From Natronosporangium sp035305625 (GTDB lineage Bacteria; Actinomycetota; Actinomycetes; Mycobacteriales; Micromonosporaceae), in the NCBI GenBank assembly GCA_963809545.1, contig CAWEKD010000005.1, forward strand, positions 620,001 to 684,000: DNA of 64,000 nt, read 5' to 3'. Positions 16,998 to 24,786 of this stretch are shown piece after piece. Position 1 is the first letter of the stretch. The number at the start of each line of letters is the position of its first letter. The position numbers and the translations under genes were made by a program. Under the pieces are notes generated by a model that was not told the DNA's origin, made no database searches, and saw only the letters and a list, made by a program, of their open reading frames with translations.

Positions 16998-17237
16998 TCA
17001 GCGGGTCGAGCTGGTGTAGGGCAGCAGTGCCATCTCCCGGGCGTTCTTGATCGCCCGAGCGATCTGGCGCTGCTGCTGGGCCGTCACACCGGTCACCCGC
17101 CGCGCGCGGATCTTGCCCCGGTCGGAGACGAACTTCCGCAGCAGGGCGGTGTCCTTGTAGTCGACGTAGGTGATCCCCTCCTTGTCGAGCGGGTTCACCT
17201 TCTTCTTTGGCTTGCGTACCGCCGCAGCCTTAGCCAT
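16998..17237 (-). CDS. rpsR: 30S ribosomal protein S18, zinc-independent form
   Basis: S18 pairs with S6 on the platform of the small subunit. The 79-residue protein has the core VDYKDTALLRKFVSDRGKI, RARRVTGVTAQQQRQIARA and NAREMALLPY. It has no cysteine at all, so it is the C-minus form that does not bind zinc; in many actinobacteria a zinc-binding paralogue is encoded elsewhere and repressed by Zur. It sits in its usual place between ssb and rplI, with GGAG/AGAGG before the ATG. Confidence 0.97.
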   Translation of the reverse strand: MAKAAAVRKPKKKVNPLDKEGITYVDYKDTALLRKFVSDRGKIRARRVTGVTAQQQRQIARAIKNAREMALLPYTSSTR

Positions 17238-17275
17238 GTACCTCTACTCCAGTCACTGTGGAAACGCCGTACTGA

Positions 17276-17767
17276 TCAGAACGGGGGCTCGTCGTCGAAG
17301 CCGTTGGCCGCACCGGCACCGGCCGGCGCGGCCGGAGTCGCCGACGCCCACGGGTCGTCGACCGGGGCGCCGCCGCCGAACCCGCCCCCACCGGAGGAAC
17401 GCGCCATCTTCTGGACCTTGGCGGTGGCGTACCGCAGGGAGGGGCCGACTTCGTCCACCTCCACCTCAAACACGGTGCGCTTCTCGCCCTCTCGGGTCTC
17501 GTACGTGCGCTGCCGCAGTCGCCCGAACACGATGACCCGGGTGCCGCGCTGCAACGACTCCGCCACGTGCTCCGCTGCCTGCCGCCACACGTTGCAGGTC
17601 AGGAACAGCGCCTCGCCGTCCTTCCACTCCCCGGTCTGGCGGTCCAGATAGCGGGGGGTGGACGCGACCCGGAACCGCGCCACGGCCGCCCCCGAAGGGG
17701 TGAACCGCAGCTCCGGATCGTCGGTCAAGTTGCCGATCAGGGTGATGTTGGTGTCTCCAGCTGCCAT
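17276..17767 (-). CDS. ssb: Single-stranded DNA-binding protein
   Basis: Tetrameric OB-fold protein that coats single-stranded DNA in replication and repair. The start is the ATG at 17767 (MAAGDTNITLIGNLTDDPEL), behind AGGAGAGGGAG; residues encoded upstream in the same frame are not SSB-like. The OB fold extends to about residue 115, then a Gly/Ala/Pro linker, and the acidic tip DDEPPF that recruits partner proteins is intact. 163 residues, normal for an essential actinobacterial SsbA. Confidence 0.97.
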   Translation of the reverse strand: MAAGDTNITLIGNLTDDPELRFTPSGAAVARFRVASTPRYLDRQTGEWKDGEALFLTCNVWRQAAEHVAESLQRGTRVIVFGRLRQRTYETREGEKRTVFEVEVDEVGPSLRYATAKVQKMARSSGGGGFGGGAPVDDPWASATPAAPAGAGAANGFDDEPPF

Positions 17768-17856
17768 GGCGCTCCCTCTCCTTCGCCGTCCGCCGCCCGT
17801 CGTGAGCGCGTCACCGCTGAGGGTGTCGCACCAGTACGACAGCGGCGGAACCGCCG

Positions 17857-18147
17857 TCACCGGATGTCAGGCCGGATAACCTTCGTCCGCAGGACGGCCT
17901 CGTTCAGTCGCAGCTGCCGATCAAGCTCGGCCACTGCCTCCGGGGTGCACCGCAGGTCCATCACCGCGTAGATCCCCTCGGACCGCTTGCCGATCTCGTA
18001 CGCGAGTCGACGCCGGCCCCACACATCCAGCTTCTCCACCACACCACCGGAGTCGCGGATCACTTTCAGGTAGTTGTCCAGCGACTGCCCGACGGTGCGC
18101 TCCTCGAGACCGGGGTCGAGGATCACCATGACTTCGTAGTGACGCAA
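17857..18147 (-). CDS. rpsF: 30S ribosomal protein S6
   Basis: S6 binds S18 on the 30S platform. The 96-residue product has MRHYEVMVILDPGLEERTV and WGRRRLAYEIGKRSEGIYAVM, both diagnostic. Translation begins at a TTG (18147), with GGAGGTGAG about eight bases upstream; no ATG fits the N-terminus. It is the first gene of the ssb-rpsR-rplI operon, with 89 bp to the ssb start. Confidence 0.97.
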   Translation of the reverse strand: MRHYEVMVILDPGLEERTVGQSLDNYLKVIRDSGGVVEKLDVWGRRRLAYEIGKRSEGIYAVMDLRCTPEAVAELDRQLRLNEAVLRTKVIRPDIR

Positions 18148-18403
18148 GACTCACTCACCTCCTCTGGGCTCAAGCGGCCACGGTCGGTCCGTGGCAGGAG
18201 GTCATGCGTCCCCGCCGGGCGGCGACCCGCCGGCGGGCCGGGCGCAATCGTAGCGCGCGGAGTATGACCGCGGGGCGTCGGATCCACTTCATTTGGGTGG
18301 GACCTGGGGAGGAACGACCACACCGACGAGGATGGATCTCTGACGCCCCGCGGAGCTCATCGATCTGGAATTGACAGTGGGCGGTTACCCGCCCGGTCAG
18401 CCG

Positions 18404-19261
18404 TTAGGCCGGATCCCGCACCGCCCGCTGCCCCAGCAGCACCCGAATCGCTCCGGCGGACACCCCCACCACGCAGACCGTGGCGATCAGTGCCAGCAGG
18501 CCGACCGAGCCGTCATCCGGGGCGGAGGAGGCCGCCGGGGCGATGTCCGCGGTGTCGTCCGCGTCCTCGGTCGGCCCCACCTCCGCGTCGGCCTCCGACT
18601 CGTCCGCATCGGCCGGCTCCGGGCGGTTGCTCATCGCACCGTCGGCGGGGCTGGTGCCGGGCAGCGGCTCCGGCTCGTCCACCTCGGTGGCGTCCCCGGG
18701 CACCCAGCCCCCCGGACGCGCGCTGCCATCGGGCTCGGCCGCTTCCCCGTACGCCCCTCCGACCGCGGATGGACTGGGGGCCGGCTCCTGGCTCGGAGGG
18801 GTCTCCCCCGGGTCGTCCACCGGTGCCGGGGTGGTCGGCACCGGATCCGGCGTCGGTGGGGGAGTGACGGTCACCGTGACCCGGCTGCGAGGGGAGGCCA
18901 CCAGGCACCGCACCCGCAAGGTGACGGTGAAGCTGGCGGGGCCCTCCTCGACCGGCAGGGTGTAGGAGTGGCCCGCCGCCACCGACTCCTGCCCTCCGTC
19001 CCAGCTCAGGGTCATCGAACGAGACGCCTGGTTGACGAACTCGATCTGGGACCCCTCCACCACGGTCAGCTCACTGCGATCCACCGCGGAGCTGCCACCG
19101 AGGCCGAGCAGACCGCAACTAGCGGTAAAAGTCACCGTCTCGGTGGACTGCGCAGCGGCCGGTGAACCAGCGAGTGGCACCAGTGCGCCCGCGAATGCGG
19201 CGGTCGCCAGCAGCGCCAGGCGCTGGCGCCGGGTACCGAGCAGGCGTGGGCGTGAAGTCAT
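18404..19261 (-). CDS. Secreted, membrane-anchored cell-surface protein
   Basis: The ATG at 19261 gives 285 residues. A signal peptide is clear (basic start, RLALLATAAFAGALVPLAGS, cleavage near SPAAA-QS). A beta-rich domain of about 100 residues with CGLLGLGGSSAV, VEGSQIEFVNQASRSMTL and VRCLV follows and has a pair of cysteines that could be bridged; the layout recalls a cupredoxin-like or Ig-like fold. A long Pro/Asp/Glu-rich stalk leads to one C-terminal membrane helix (SVGLLALIATVCVVGVSAGA) and a short basic tail. There is no LPxTG motif, so anchoring is by the helix. No function is known. Confidence 0.75.
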   Translation of the reverse strand: MTSRPRLLGTRRQRLALLATAAFAGALVPLAGSPAAAQSTETVTFTASCGLLGLGGSSAVDRSELTVVEGSQIEFVNQASRSMTLSWDGGQESVAAGHSYTLPVEEGPASFTVTLRVRCLVASPRSRVTVTVTPPPTPDPVPTTPAPVDDPGETPPSQEPAPSPSAVGGAYGEAAEPDGSARPGGWVPGDATEVDEPEPLPGTSPADGAMSNRPEPADADESEADAEVGPTEDADDTADIAPAASSAPDDGSVGLLALIATVCVVGVSAGAIRVLLGQRAVRDPA

Positions 19262-19470
19262 GTCTCTCAGCTCCCAGGGTCGACACTGGCGGGGGCGCAC
19301 CCCGACGGGATCGTCGGTGGACATCCTGGCCCATCCCGCCCAACGAAGAGAAACGTGACCAGTAACGGACCAGACCCGGCAGTGACCTGATAACTTGCCG
19401 GGTCCGACAGCTACCGGAAGCGGGGATGGTCTGGTCGCCGCGCCACCCTAACCGGAAGTCATCGCCACGC

Positions 19471-19476
19471 TAAGGT
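19471..19476 (+). promoter_or_regulatory. Probable -10 element of a leaderless promoter
   Basis: TAAGGT ends 8 bp before the ATG at 19485. Confidence 0.4.
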
Positions 19477-19484
19477 TGGACTCC

Positions 19485-20261
19485 ATGCGGATCGGTGCGC
19501 ACGTGGAACGGGTCGACCCCCTCGCCGAGGCGGCTGCCCGAGATGCCGAGATAGTGCAGTTCTTCCTGACTGATCCGCAAGGTTGGGAGGAGCCGCAACC
19601 CCGGGCCGACGCGGAGGCGATCCGCGCCTCCGCAGTCGACGTGGTGATCCACGCGCCGTACCGGATCAATGTCGCCACCCTCAACAACCGGGTCCGGATT
19701 CCTAGCCGCAAGCTGCTGTTCGCGCACGCCCGCGGCGCGGCCGCGCTCGGCGCGATCGGCCTGGTGGTGCACGGCGGCCACGTCAGCAAGGGAGACGACC
19801 TGGCGGCCGGGATCGACAACTGGCGCAAGGCCTTCCAGTACGCGGAGGAGCAAGGCGGCTTCCCCGTCCCGGTGTTGATCGAAAACACCGCCGGGGGCGA
19901 CAACGCGTGCGCCCGCCGGCTGGACTCGCTGGCGCGGCTGTGGGACGCGGTGGGGGAGTTCGGTGCCGGGTTCTGTTTGGACACGTGCCACGCCTTCGCC
20001 GGTGGGGAAGAACTCCTCGGCCTGGTGGAGCGAATCAAGGCGATCACCGGCCGGATCGATCTGATCCACGCCAACAATTCCCGCGATCCGTTCAACTCCC
20101 GGCGCGACCGCCACGCCAACCTCACCCAGGGGAAGATCGATCCGGCCCTGATCGTGGAGGTGGTCCGGACCGCCGGCGCGCCGGTCGTGGTCGAGACCCC
20201 GGATGACGACGGCGGGCAGGCGGCGGACATCGCATACCTGCGGCAGCAGCTCGGACGGTAA
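19485..20261 (+). CDS. nfo: Endonuclease IV-like AP endonuclease (deoxyribonuclease IV)
   Basis: TIM-barrel metal-dependent AP endonuclease that cuts DNA 5' to abasic sites in base excision repair. Likely metal ligands are visible in order: VIHAPY, LVVHGGHVSKG, VLIENTAGG, GFCLDTCHAFAGG, IDLIHANNSRDP, RRDRHANLTQGKI and VVVETP. The ATG at 19485 lies eight bases after TAAGGT and gives 258 residues, typical for a short bacterial Nfo. It is upstream of and 12 bp from the membrane protein gene at 20274, possibly in one transcript. Confidence 0.88.
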   Translation: MRIGAHVERVDPLAEAAARDAEIVQFFLTDPQGWEEPQPRADAEAIRASAVDVVIHAPYRINVATLNNRVRIPSRKLLFAHARGAAALGAIGLVVHGGHVSKGDDLAAGIDNWRKAFQYAEEQGGFPVPVLIENTAGGDNACARRLDSLARLWDAVGEFGAGFCLDTCHAFAGGEELLGLVERIKAITGRIDLIHANNSRDPFNSRRDRHANLTQGKIDPALIVEVVRTAGAPVVVETPDDDGGQAADIAYLRQQLGR

Positions 20262-20273
20262 GGCGAATGAGGG

Positions 20274-22523
20274 ATGGAGGCCACTGACCGGACCGGGTCG
20301 ACCTCCCCGGAACCGATCTCCCCGGAGCCGGACACCGGGTCGGACATCCCTGCCCTGGCCCCACGCGTGCCCGCCCGCCCGGATACCTCGGCCGAGCCCG
20401 ACGCGACCGACGTCGGAGCCGCGGAGACCACCGCGCCCGCAGAAGCCACCGCGACCGTGACCACGGATTCCGATCCGACCACCCCGGTCGCCGCGGAGCC
20501 CACGGAGGAGCCCCCGGCGGGGGAGACCACCCCGGAGGAGGCCGCCGAGGAGACACCGACGGAACCGGCGGAGGAAGAGACGGGGGAAGAGGGCGAGGAA
20601 GAAGCGGGACCCTCCGAAGAGGACCGGTGGGCCGCGTTCGCCCCGCTCCCGGAGCGCCCGCCGGGGCGGATCCGGCGCGCCCTGTCCGCAGTGGGCGCCG
20701 CGCTGATCCACGAGTGGACCCTGGTGTCGGTGGGGGCGGCCCTCCTGGCGGTGGTGATGACCTGGCCGGCGCTGCGCTACCCCCAGTACACCCTGCCGCA
20801 GGACACCGGTGATCCGACCCTGGTGGCCTGGCTGCTGGCGTGGCCCGGCCACATCCTGCTGACCGACCCCGGCCAGCTGTGGCACACCAACGCGTTCTAC
20901 CCGGAGCGGTGGAGCTACGCGTTCACCGACACCCTGCTCGGATACGCCCCGGCCAGCCTGCTCGGTGAGGGGCCCGCCGACGCGATCCTCCGCTACAACA
21001 TCCTGTTCGTGCTGGCGCACGCGCTGGCGTTCGTGGGCGGGTACGTCCTGGCCCGACAACTCGGCACCGGCCCGATCCCCGCGTTGGTGCTGGCGCTGGC
21101 GTTCGCGTACGCGCCCTGGCGCATGACCCAGGCCGGGCACCTGCACGTGCTGTCCACCGGAGGGATCGCGCTCTCGTTGGCGATGCTGGCCCGCGGCAAC
21201 GGCTGGTCGTTACGACGAGGCTTCCAGCCGAAGAAGGTGCGGCCGGTGTGGATCATGGCCGGTTGGCTGGTCGCGGCGTGGCAGATCACGCTCGGGTTCG
21301 GCATCGGCTTGCCGTTCGGGTACGTGCTGGCCGGGATCTGCCTGGTGGTCGCGGTGGCCTGGGTGGTGCGCCGGATCCTGCGCCGCCCCCGGCAGCGGAT
21401 CGGCCGGGTGGTGACCGTCAACCTGATCGGCGGCGGGTTGTTCGCGGCGGTGTGCGGGCTGATGGCACTGCCCTACCTGACCGTGGTCGAGCAGCATCCC
21501 CACGCCCGCCGGGACTTCCAGCTCCTGGAGGCGTTCTCACCGCCGCTGCAAGGGTTCGTCACCGCCCCGGAGCAGTCCTGGCTGTGGGGGGCGCTGCACG
21601 CCGGCCCCCGGGCGGAGTTGGCGTGGGCACCGGAGATGGCGCTCCTGCCGGGGTTCGCGCTGATCGGGTTGGCCGCCACCGGGTTGGTGTTCTCGGTCTG
21701 GTCCTGGCGGGTCCGGTTGGGGCTGGCCATCGGGGTGGTGGTCAGCGTCGGGCTCGCCATGGGTACCCAGCTGCTGGACGGCGAGATCTACCGGTTGCTG
21801 CACGAACACCTTCCCGGCTGGGACGCGCTGCGCACCCCGGGGCGGCTGGTCATCTGGACCACGCTGCTGCTCGGGGTGCTAGCCGCCGGCGCGGTGGCGG
21901 CGTTCCTGGCGCGTGCCCGGGAGCTGTCACTGTCCCATGGGTACCCCCGCCCGCGCCCGTGGCTGCGGGTGGCGGCCCTGGTGCCGGTGGCGCTGGTGCT
22001 GGTGGAGGGGATCAACACCATTCCGCACCCGGTGGTGCCGCCGCCGCCGGCCGCGTGGGCCACCGTGGAGGGGCCGGTGCTGGTGCTGCCCAGCGACCAG
22101 CTCACCGACATGCGGGTGATGCTGTGGAGCACCGACCGGTTCGTACCACTGATCAACGGCGGCTCCGGGTTCACGCCCACGTCCCTGCATGAGACCCGGC
22201 AGATCACCGCCAGCTTCCCGGACGAGGCGAGCGTGTCTCACCTGCGGGCGCTGGGGGTGGAGACGGTGCTGGTCCTCCCGGAGGCGGTCGGCACCCCCTG
22301 GGAGGGGGCGCTCACCGCCACCGGCGACCGGCTGGGGATCGCCCGGGAGGAGCAGGACGACGGGGTGGTGGTGTTCCACCTCAACCCGGAGCCGGGCGAT
22401 CTCTCCGACCTCGGCGGTCTGCCCGGCCCCGGTAACCAGCCCGGTCCCGGTGGACAGCCCGGCCCGGGTCTCACCCCGGGGCCGCGACCGACGGTGCCGC
22501 CGGGACCGCCTTCCGATCGCTGA
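20274..22523 (+). CDS. Large polytopic membrane protein, GT-C glycosyltransferase-like, with acidic N-terminal tail
   Basis: 749 residues. The first 120 are low complexity, Thr/Pro then Glu-rich (TPEEAAEETPTEP), probably cytoplasmic and disordered. After it come about ten to twelve membrane helices with a first periplasmic-loop region (WPALRYPQYTLPQDTGDPT, AFYPERWSYAFTDTLLGY) that resembles the acidic-motif loop of GT-C glycosyltransferases using polyprenyl-linked sugars. A soluble C-terminal domain of about 170 residues ends in a Gly/Pro repeat (PGPGNQPGPGGQPGPG). The sugar donor and acceptor are unknown. The 3' end overlaps the convergent GT87-like gene by 53 bp. Confidence 0.65.
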   Translation: MEATDRTGSTSPEPISPEPDTGSDIPALAPRVPARPDTSAEPDATDVGAAETTAPAEATATVTTDSDPTTPVAAEPTEEPPAGETTPEEAAEETPTEPAEEETGEEGEEEAGPSEEDRWAAFAPLPERPPGRIRRALSAVGAALIHEWTLVSVGAALLAVVMTWPALRYPQYTLPQDTGDPTLVAWLLAWPGHILLTDPGQLWHTNAFYPERWSYAFTDTLLGYAPASLLGEGPADAILRYNILFVLAHALAFVGGYVLARQLGTGPIPALVLALAFAYAPWRMTQAGHLHVLSTGGIALSLAMLARGNGWSLRRGFQPKKVRPVWIMAGWLVAAWQITLGFGIGLPFGYVLAGICLVVAVAWVVRRILRRPRQRIGRVVTVNLIGGGLFAAVCGLMALPYLTVVEQHPHARRDFQLLEAFSPPLQGFVTAPEQSWLWGALHAGPRAELAWAPEMALLPGFALIGLAATGLVFSVWSWRVRLGLAIGVVVSVGLAMGTQLLDGEIYRLLHEHLPGWDALRTPGRLVIWTTLLLGVLAAGAVAAFLARARELSLSHGYPRPRPWLRVAALVPVALVLVEGINTIPHPVVPPPPAAWATVEGPVLVLPSDQLTDMRVMLWSTDRFVPLINGGSGFTPTSLHETRQITASFPDEASVSHLRALGVETVLVLPEAVGTPWEGALTATGDRLGIAREEQDDGVVVFHLNPEPGDLSDLGGLPGPGNQPGPGGQPGPGLTPGPRPTVPPGPPSDR

Positions 22524-23970
22524 TCCGGTCCGGGGCGCCGTCGAACACCCCACCGTCCGGGTCGTCCGGGTACTGCTGGCGCACCACATCGTGCCGAGGC
22601 TGGAGGATGTCCCGTACCACCAGCAGGCACAGCACCGCCACCGTCAACCAGCGCAGACTGGCGGCGACGATGAACCACCCCTCCGGCATCAGGAACTGAT
22701 CCTCGGGCCGGGTGCTGACCCGCAGCAGCTGGCCGTAGAAGGTGAAGAAGTAGATCACCTCCGCGGCCTGCCAGGCCAGGAACGCTCCCCACCGGGGGCG
22801 GGCCAACACCACCAGCGGCAGCAGCCACAGCACGAACTGCTGCGACCACACCTTGTTGACCAGCAGGAACGCCGCCACCACCAGGAACGCCAGGGCGGCC
22901 AGCCGAGGCCGGCGCGGCGCCTTCCAGGTCAGCCAGGCCACCCCCAGGCAGGCCAGCCCGAACAGGGCGTAGGACAGCCAGTTCAGGTGAGGGTCGACGT
23001 GCCCGGCGAGCCACTCGAACGGCCCCGATCCGGCGACCAGTTGCCGGTCCAGGTACTGCCCGACGTACCAGAAGGTGCCCCAGTCCACGCCCCGTTCGGT
23101 GTTCAGCTCCAGGAACCGGGACCAGTTGTCGATGTTGCCGCGCCGGCTCCACTCCGCCAGCATCACCGGCAGGTTGACCGCCAGCCAGCCCCCGACCGCG
23201 GCGATGATCGCCTGCCCGGCCGGCCGGTACCGGCCGGTGCGTAGCGCCAGCAGCAGCAGCGGCAGGAGCAGAAATCCCGGCCACAGCTTGGTGGCGGTGC
23301 CCAGCCCCAGCAGCGCCCCGGCCAGCACCGGCCGCTGGCGGGCCCACGCCGCGATCCCCCCGATCGCGAACACCACCGCCAACAGGTCCCAGTTGACGGT
23401 GGCGGTCAGCAGCAACGCCGGCGCTACCGCCAACATCGCCACGTCCCACGGCCGACGCTGGCGCAGCCGCAGCATCAGCACCACCGACGCCACCGCGCAG
23501 CCGGCCAGCGCCACCGCGGTCAGGTCATAGAACCAGGCGAACTCCTGGATCGCCATCGTCTGCCCCAGCAGGTACACCGGCACCCCGATCAGGCTCATGA
23601 ACACCCCGATCAGGACCGGATACTCCAGGGGATAGTCCAGATAGGGCAGTCCCCCCTCGCTGAGTCCGCCGGGCGCGCCGTACAGCGCCATCACGTCGCT
23701 GTAGCAGAACCGCCACAACTGGCCGGACTCCACCCAGGTGGCGCCGTTACGGCACGGGGACTTCTGCACCCAGTGCAGCGCCAGGGTGAGGCAGGTGAGG
23801 GCGAGCACGATCTGGGCCGGGGACCAGAACCCCGATCTGGGGGCCGCGTGTGCCCCGAACGGTCCCCCGATCAGTTCCGACAGCCCCGCCACGAACCGGT
23901 CGGAGCGGCTGGGCTTATCCATCGGGCCGCGCTGCTCCGGCGCGGACGGAGGCCGAACCGATGCGCTCAT
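22471..23970 (-). CDS. GT87-type (DUF2029) membrane mannosyltransferase-like protein
   Basis: A 499-residue polytopic membrane protein of the GT-C superfamily, homologous as I recall it to M. tuberculosis Rv0051, which also lies beside ponA. Features: N-terminal cytoplasmic stretch of 45 residues, first helix SPAQIVLALTCLTLALHW, periplasmic-loop motif YLDYPLEYPVLIGVFM with acidic residues, LATATVNWDL-type helices, and TATKLWPGFLLLPLLLLAL, common in this family. The ATG at 23970 is chosen because upstream residues overlap the methyltransferase gene. It follows that gene by 11 bp, so they likely form one unit. Lipid-linked mannose is the usual donor; the acceptor is unknown. Confidence 0.82.
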   Translation of the reverse strand: MSASVRPPSAPEQRGPMDKPSRSDRFVAGLSELIGGPFGAHAAPRSGFWSPAQIVLALTCLTLALHWVQKSPCRNGATWVESGQLWRFCYSDVMALYGAPGGLSEGGLPYLDYPLEYPVLIGVFMSLIGVPVYLLGQTMAIQEFAWFYDLTAVALAGCAVASVVLMLRLRQRRPWDVAMLAVAPALLLTATVNWDLLAVVFAIGGIAAWARQRPVLAGALLGLGTATKLWPGFLLLPLLLLALRTGRYRPAGQAIIAAVGGWLAVNLPVMLAEWSRRGNIDNWSRFLELNTERGVDWGTFWYVGQYLDRQLVAGSGPFEWLAGHVDPHLNWLSYALFGLACLGVAWLTWKAPRRPRLAALAFLVVAAFLLVNKVWSQQFVLWLLPLVVLARPRWGAFLAWQAAEVIYFFTFYGQLLRVSTRPEDQFLMPEGWFIVAASLRWLTVAVLCLLVVRDILQPRHDVVRQQYPDDPDGGVFDGAPDRISDRKAVPAAPSVAAPG

Positions 23971-23981
23971 ACCCCGCGTGG

Positions 23982-24701
23982 TCAACCCTGGACCCGGCCG
24001 ACACCGAGCACCGACTGCCCGAACGGCGGCCGGAACCGCTGCTCCGCCCAGGCCACTGATCTGATCACGGTGGCATCGTAGGTCCGCAGCGCCAGGGTGT
24101 CCCGGGGGATCATCCGGCAGCACCGCATCAGCAGGAACCAGGAGATCAACCCCACCGAGTTGACGTAGTGCAGCCGCTCGATCGTCAACCCGGCGGCGGT
24201 CATGGCGTCGGTGAGACTCGCCCGGGTGTACCGGCGGTAGTGGCCGATCAACCGGTCGAACCGACTCATCGCCCCCGGGAAGGCGGGCACGAACACCACC
24301 ACCGCCCCGCCCGGGCGGACCATCCCGGCCACACTCCGCAGCGCGGCCACGTCATCGGCGATGTGCTCCAGCACGTTCAGCAGCACCGCCCCGGTGTGCT
24401 CCTTGGTCTGCCCCTCGACCTCCGGTACCGGGAGCTCGAGCTGGCGCACCTGCACCACCGGGTCGTCGGCGAACCGCGCCGCCAGGGCGGCGTACCGGTC
24501 CGGATCCGGTTCCGTGGCGGTGAAACGGCGCCGACCGACCGCTAACTCGGCGGCGTAGTCGCCGATCCCGCTGCCGAACTCGATCGGATCTTCCCCGAGA
24601 TAGGGGGAGACCAGGCGCACCAGCCACCGCCGGTAGTGCCGGGCCCCCCGCAGATCCTCCAGCACCTCGGACTGGAGTCGGGACTCCGCCTGCGTGTGCA
24701 T
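23982..24701 (-). CDS. Class I SAM-dependent methyltransferase
   Basis: 239 residues from the ATG at 24701, with GGGGAGGG directly upstream. The SAM-binding glycine loop is IEFGSGIGDYAAELA, the acidic motif II region TATEPDPDRY, and the post-motif block LLNVLEHIADDVAALRSVAG plus LVRPGGAVVVFVPA. The later block GHYRRYTRASLTDAMTAAGL is found in enzymes of lipid- and sugar-methylating families often encoded beside glycosyltransferases. The gene is followed closely by the GT87-type protein, suggesting action on the same lipid-linked or surface glycan. Confidence 0.82.
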   Translation of the reverse strand: MHTQAESRLQSEVLEDLRGARHYRRWLVRLVSPYLGEDPIEFGSGIGDYAAELAVGRRRFTATEPDPDRYAALAARFADDPVVQVRQLELPVPEVEGQTKEHTGAVLLNVLEHIADDVAALRSVAGMVRPGGAVVVFVPAFPGAMSRFDRLIGHYRRYTRASLTDAMTAAGLTIERLHYVNSVGLISWFLLMRCCRMIPRDTLALRTYDATVIRSVAWAEQRFRPPFGQSVLGVGRVQG

Positions 24702-24786
24702 GACCCTCCCCGTGGCACGGACAGCGCCTGACGTTACCAGCCGATGCCCGGACGGTGGGGAAATCCACGCCGCCCAGTCAGGGTGG

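Noticed and set aside
19470..21146. Long minus-strand frames of 360 and 558 residues.
   Set aside because: Antisense to the endonuclease IV-like gene and the membrane protein; low complexity.
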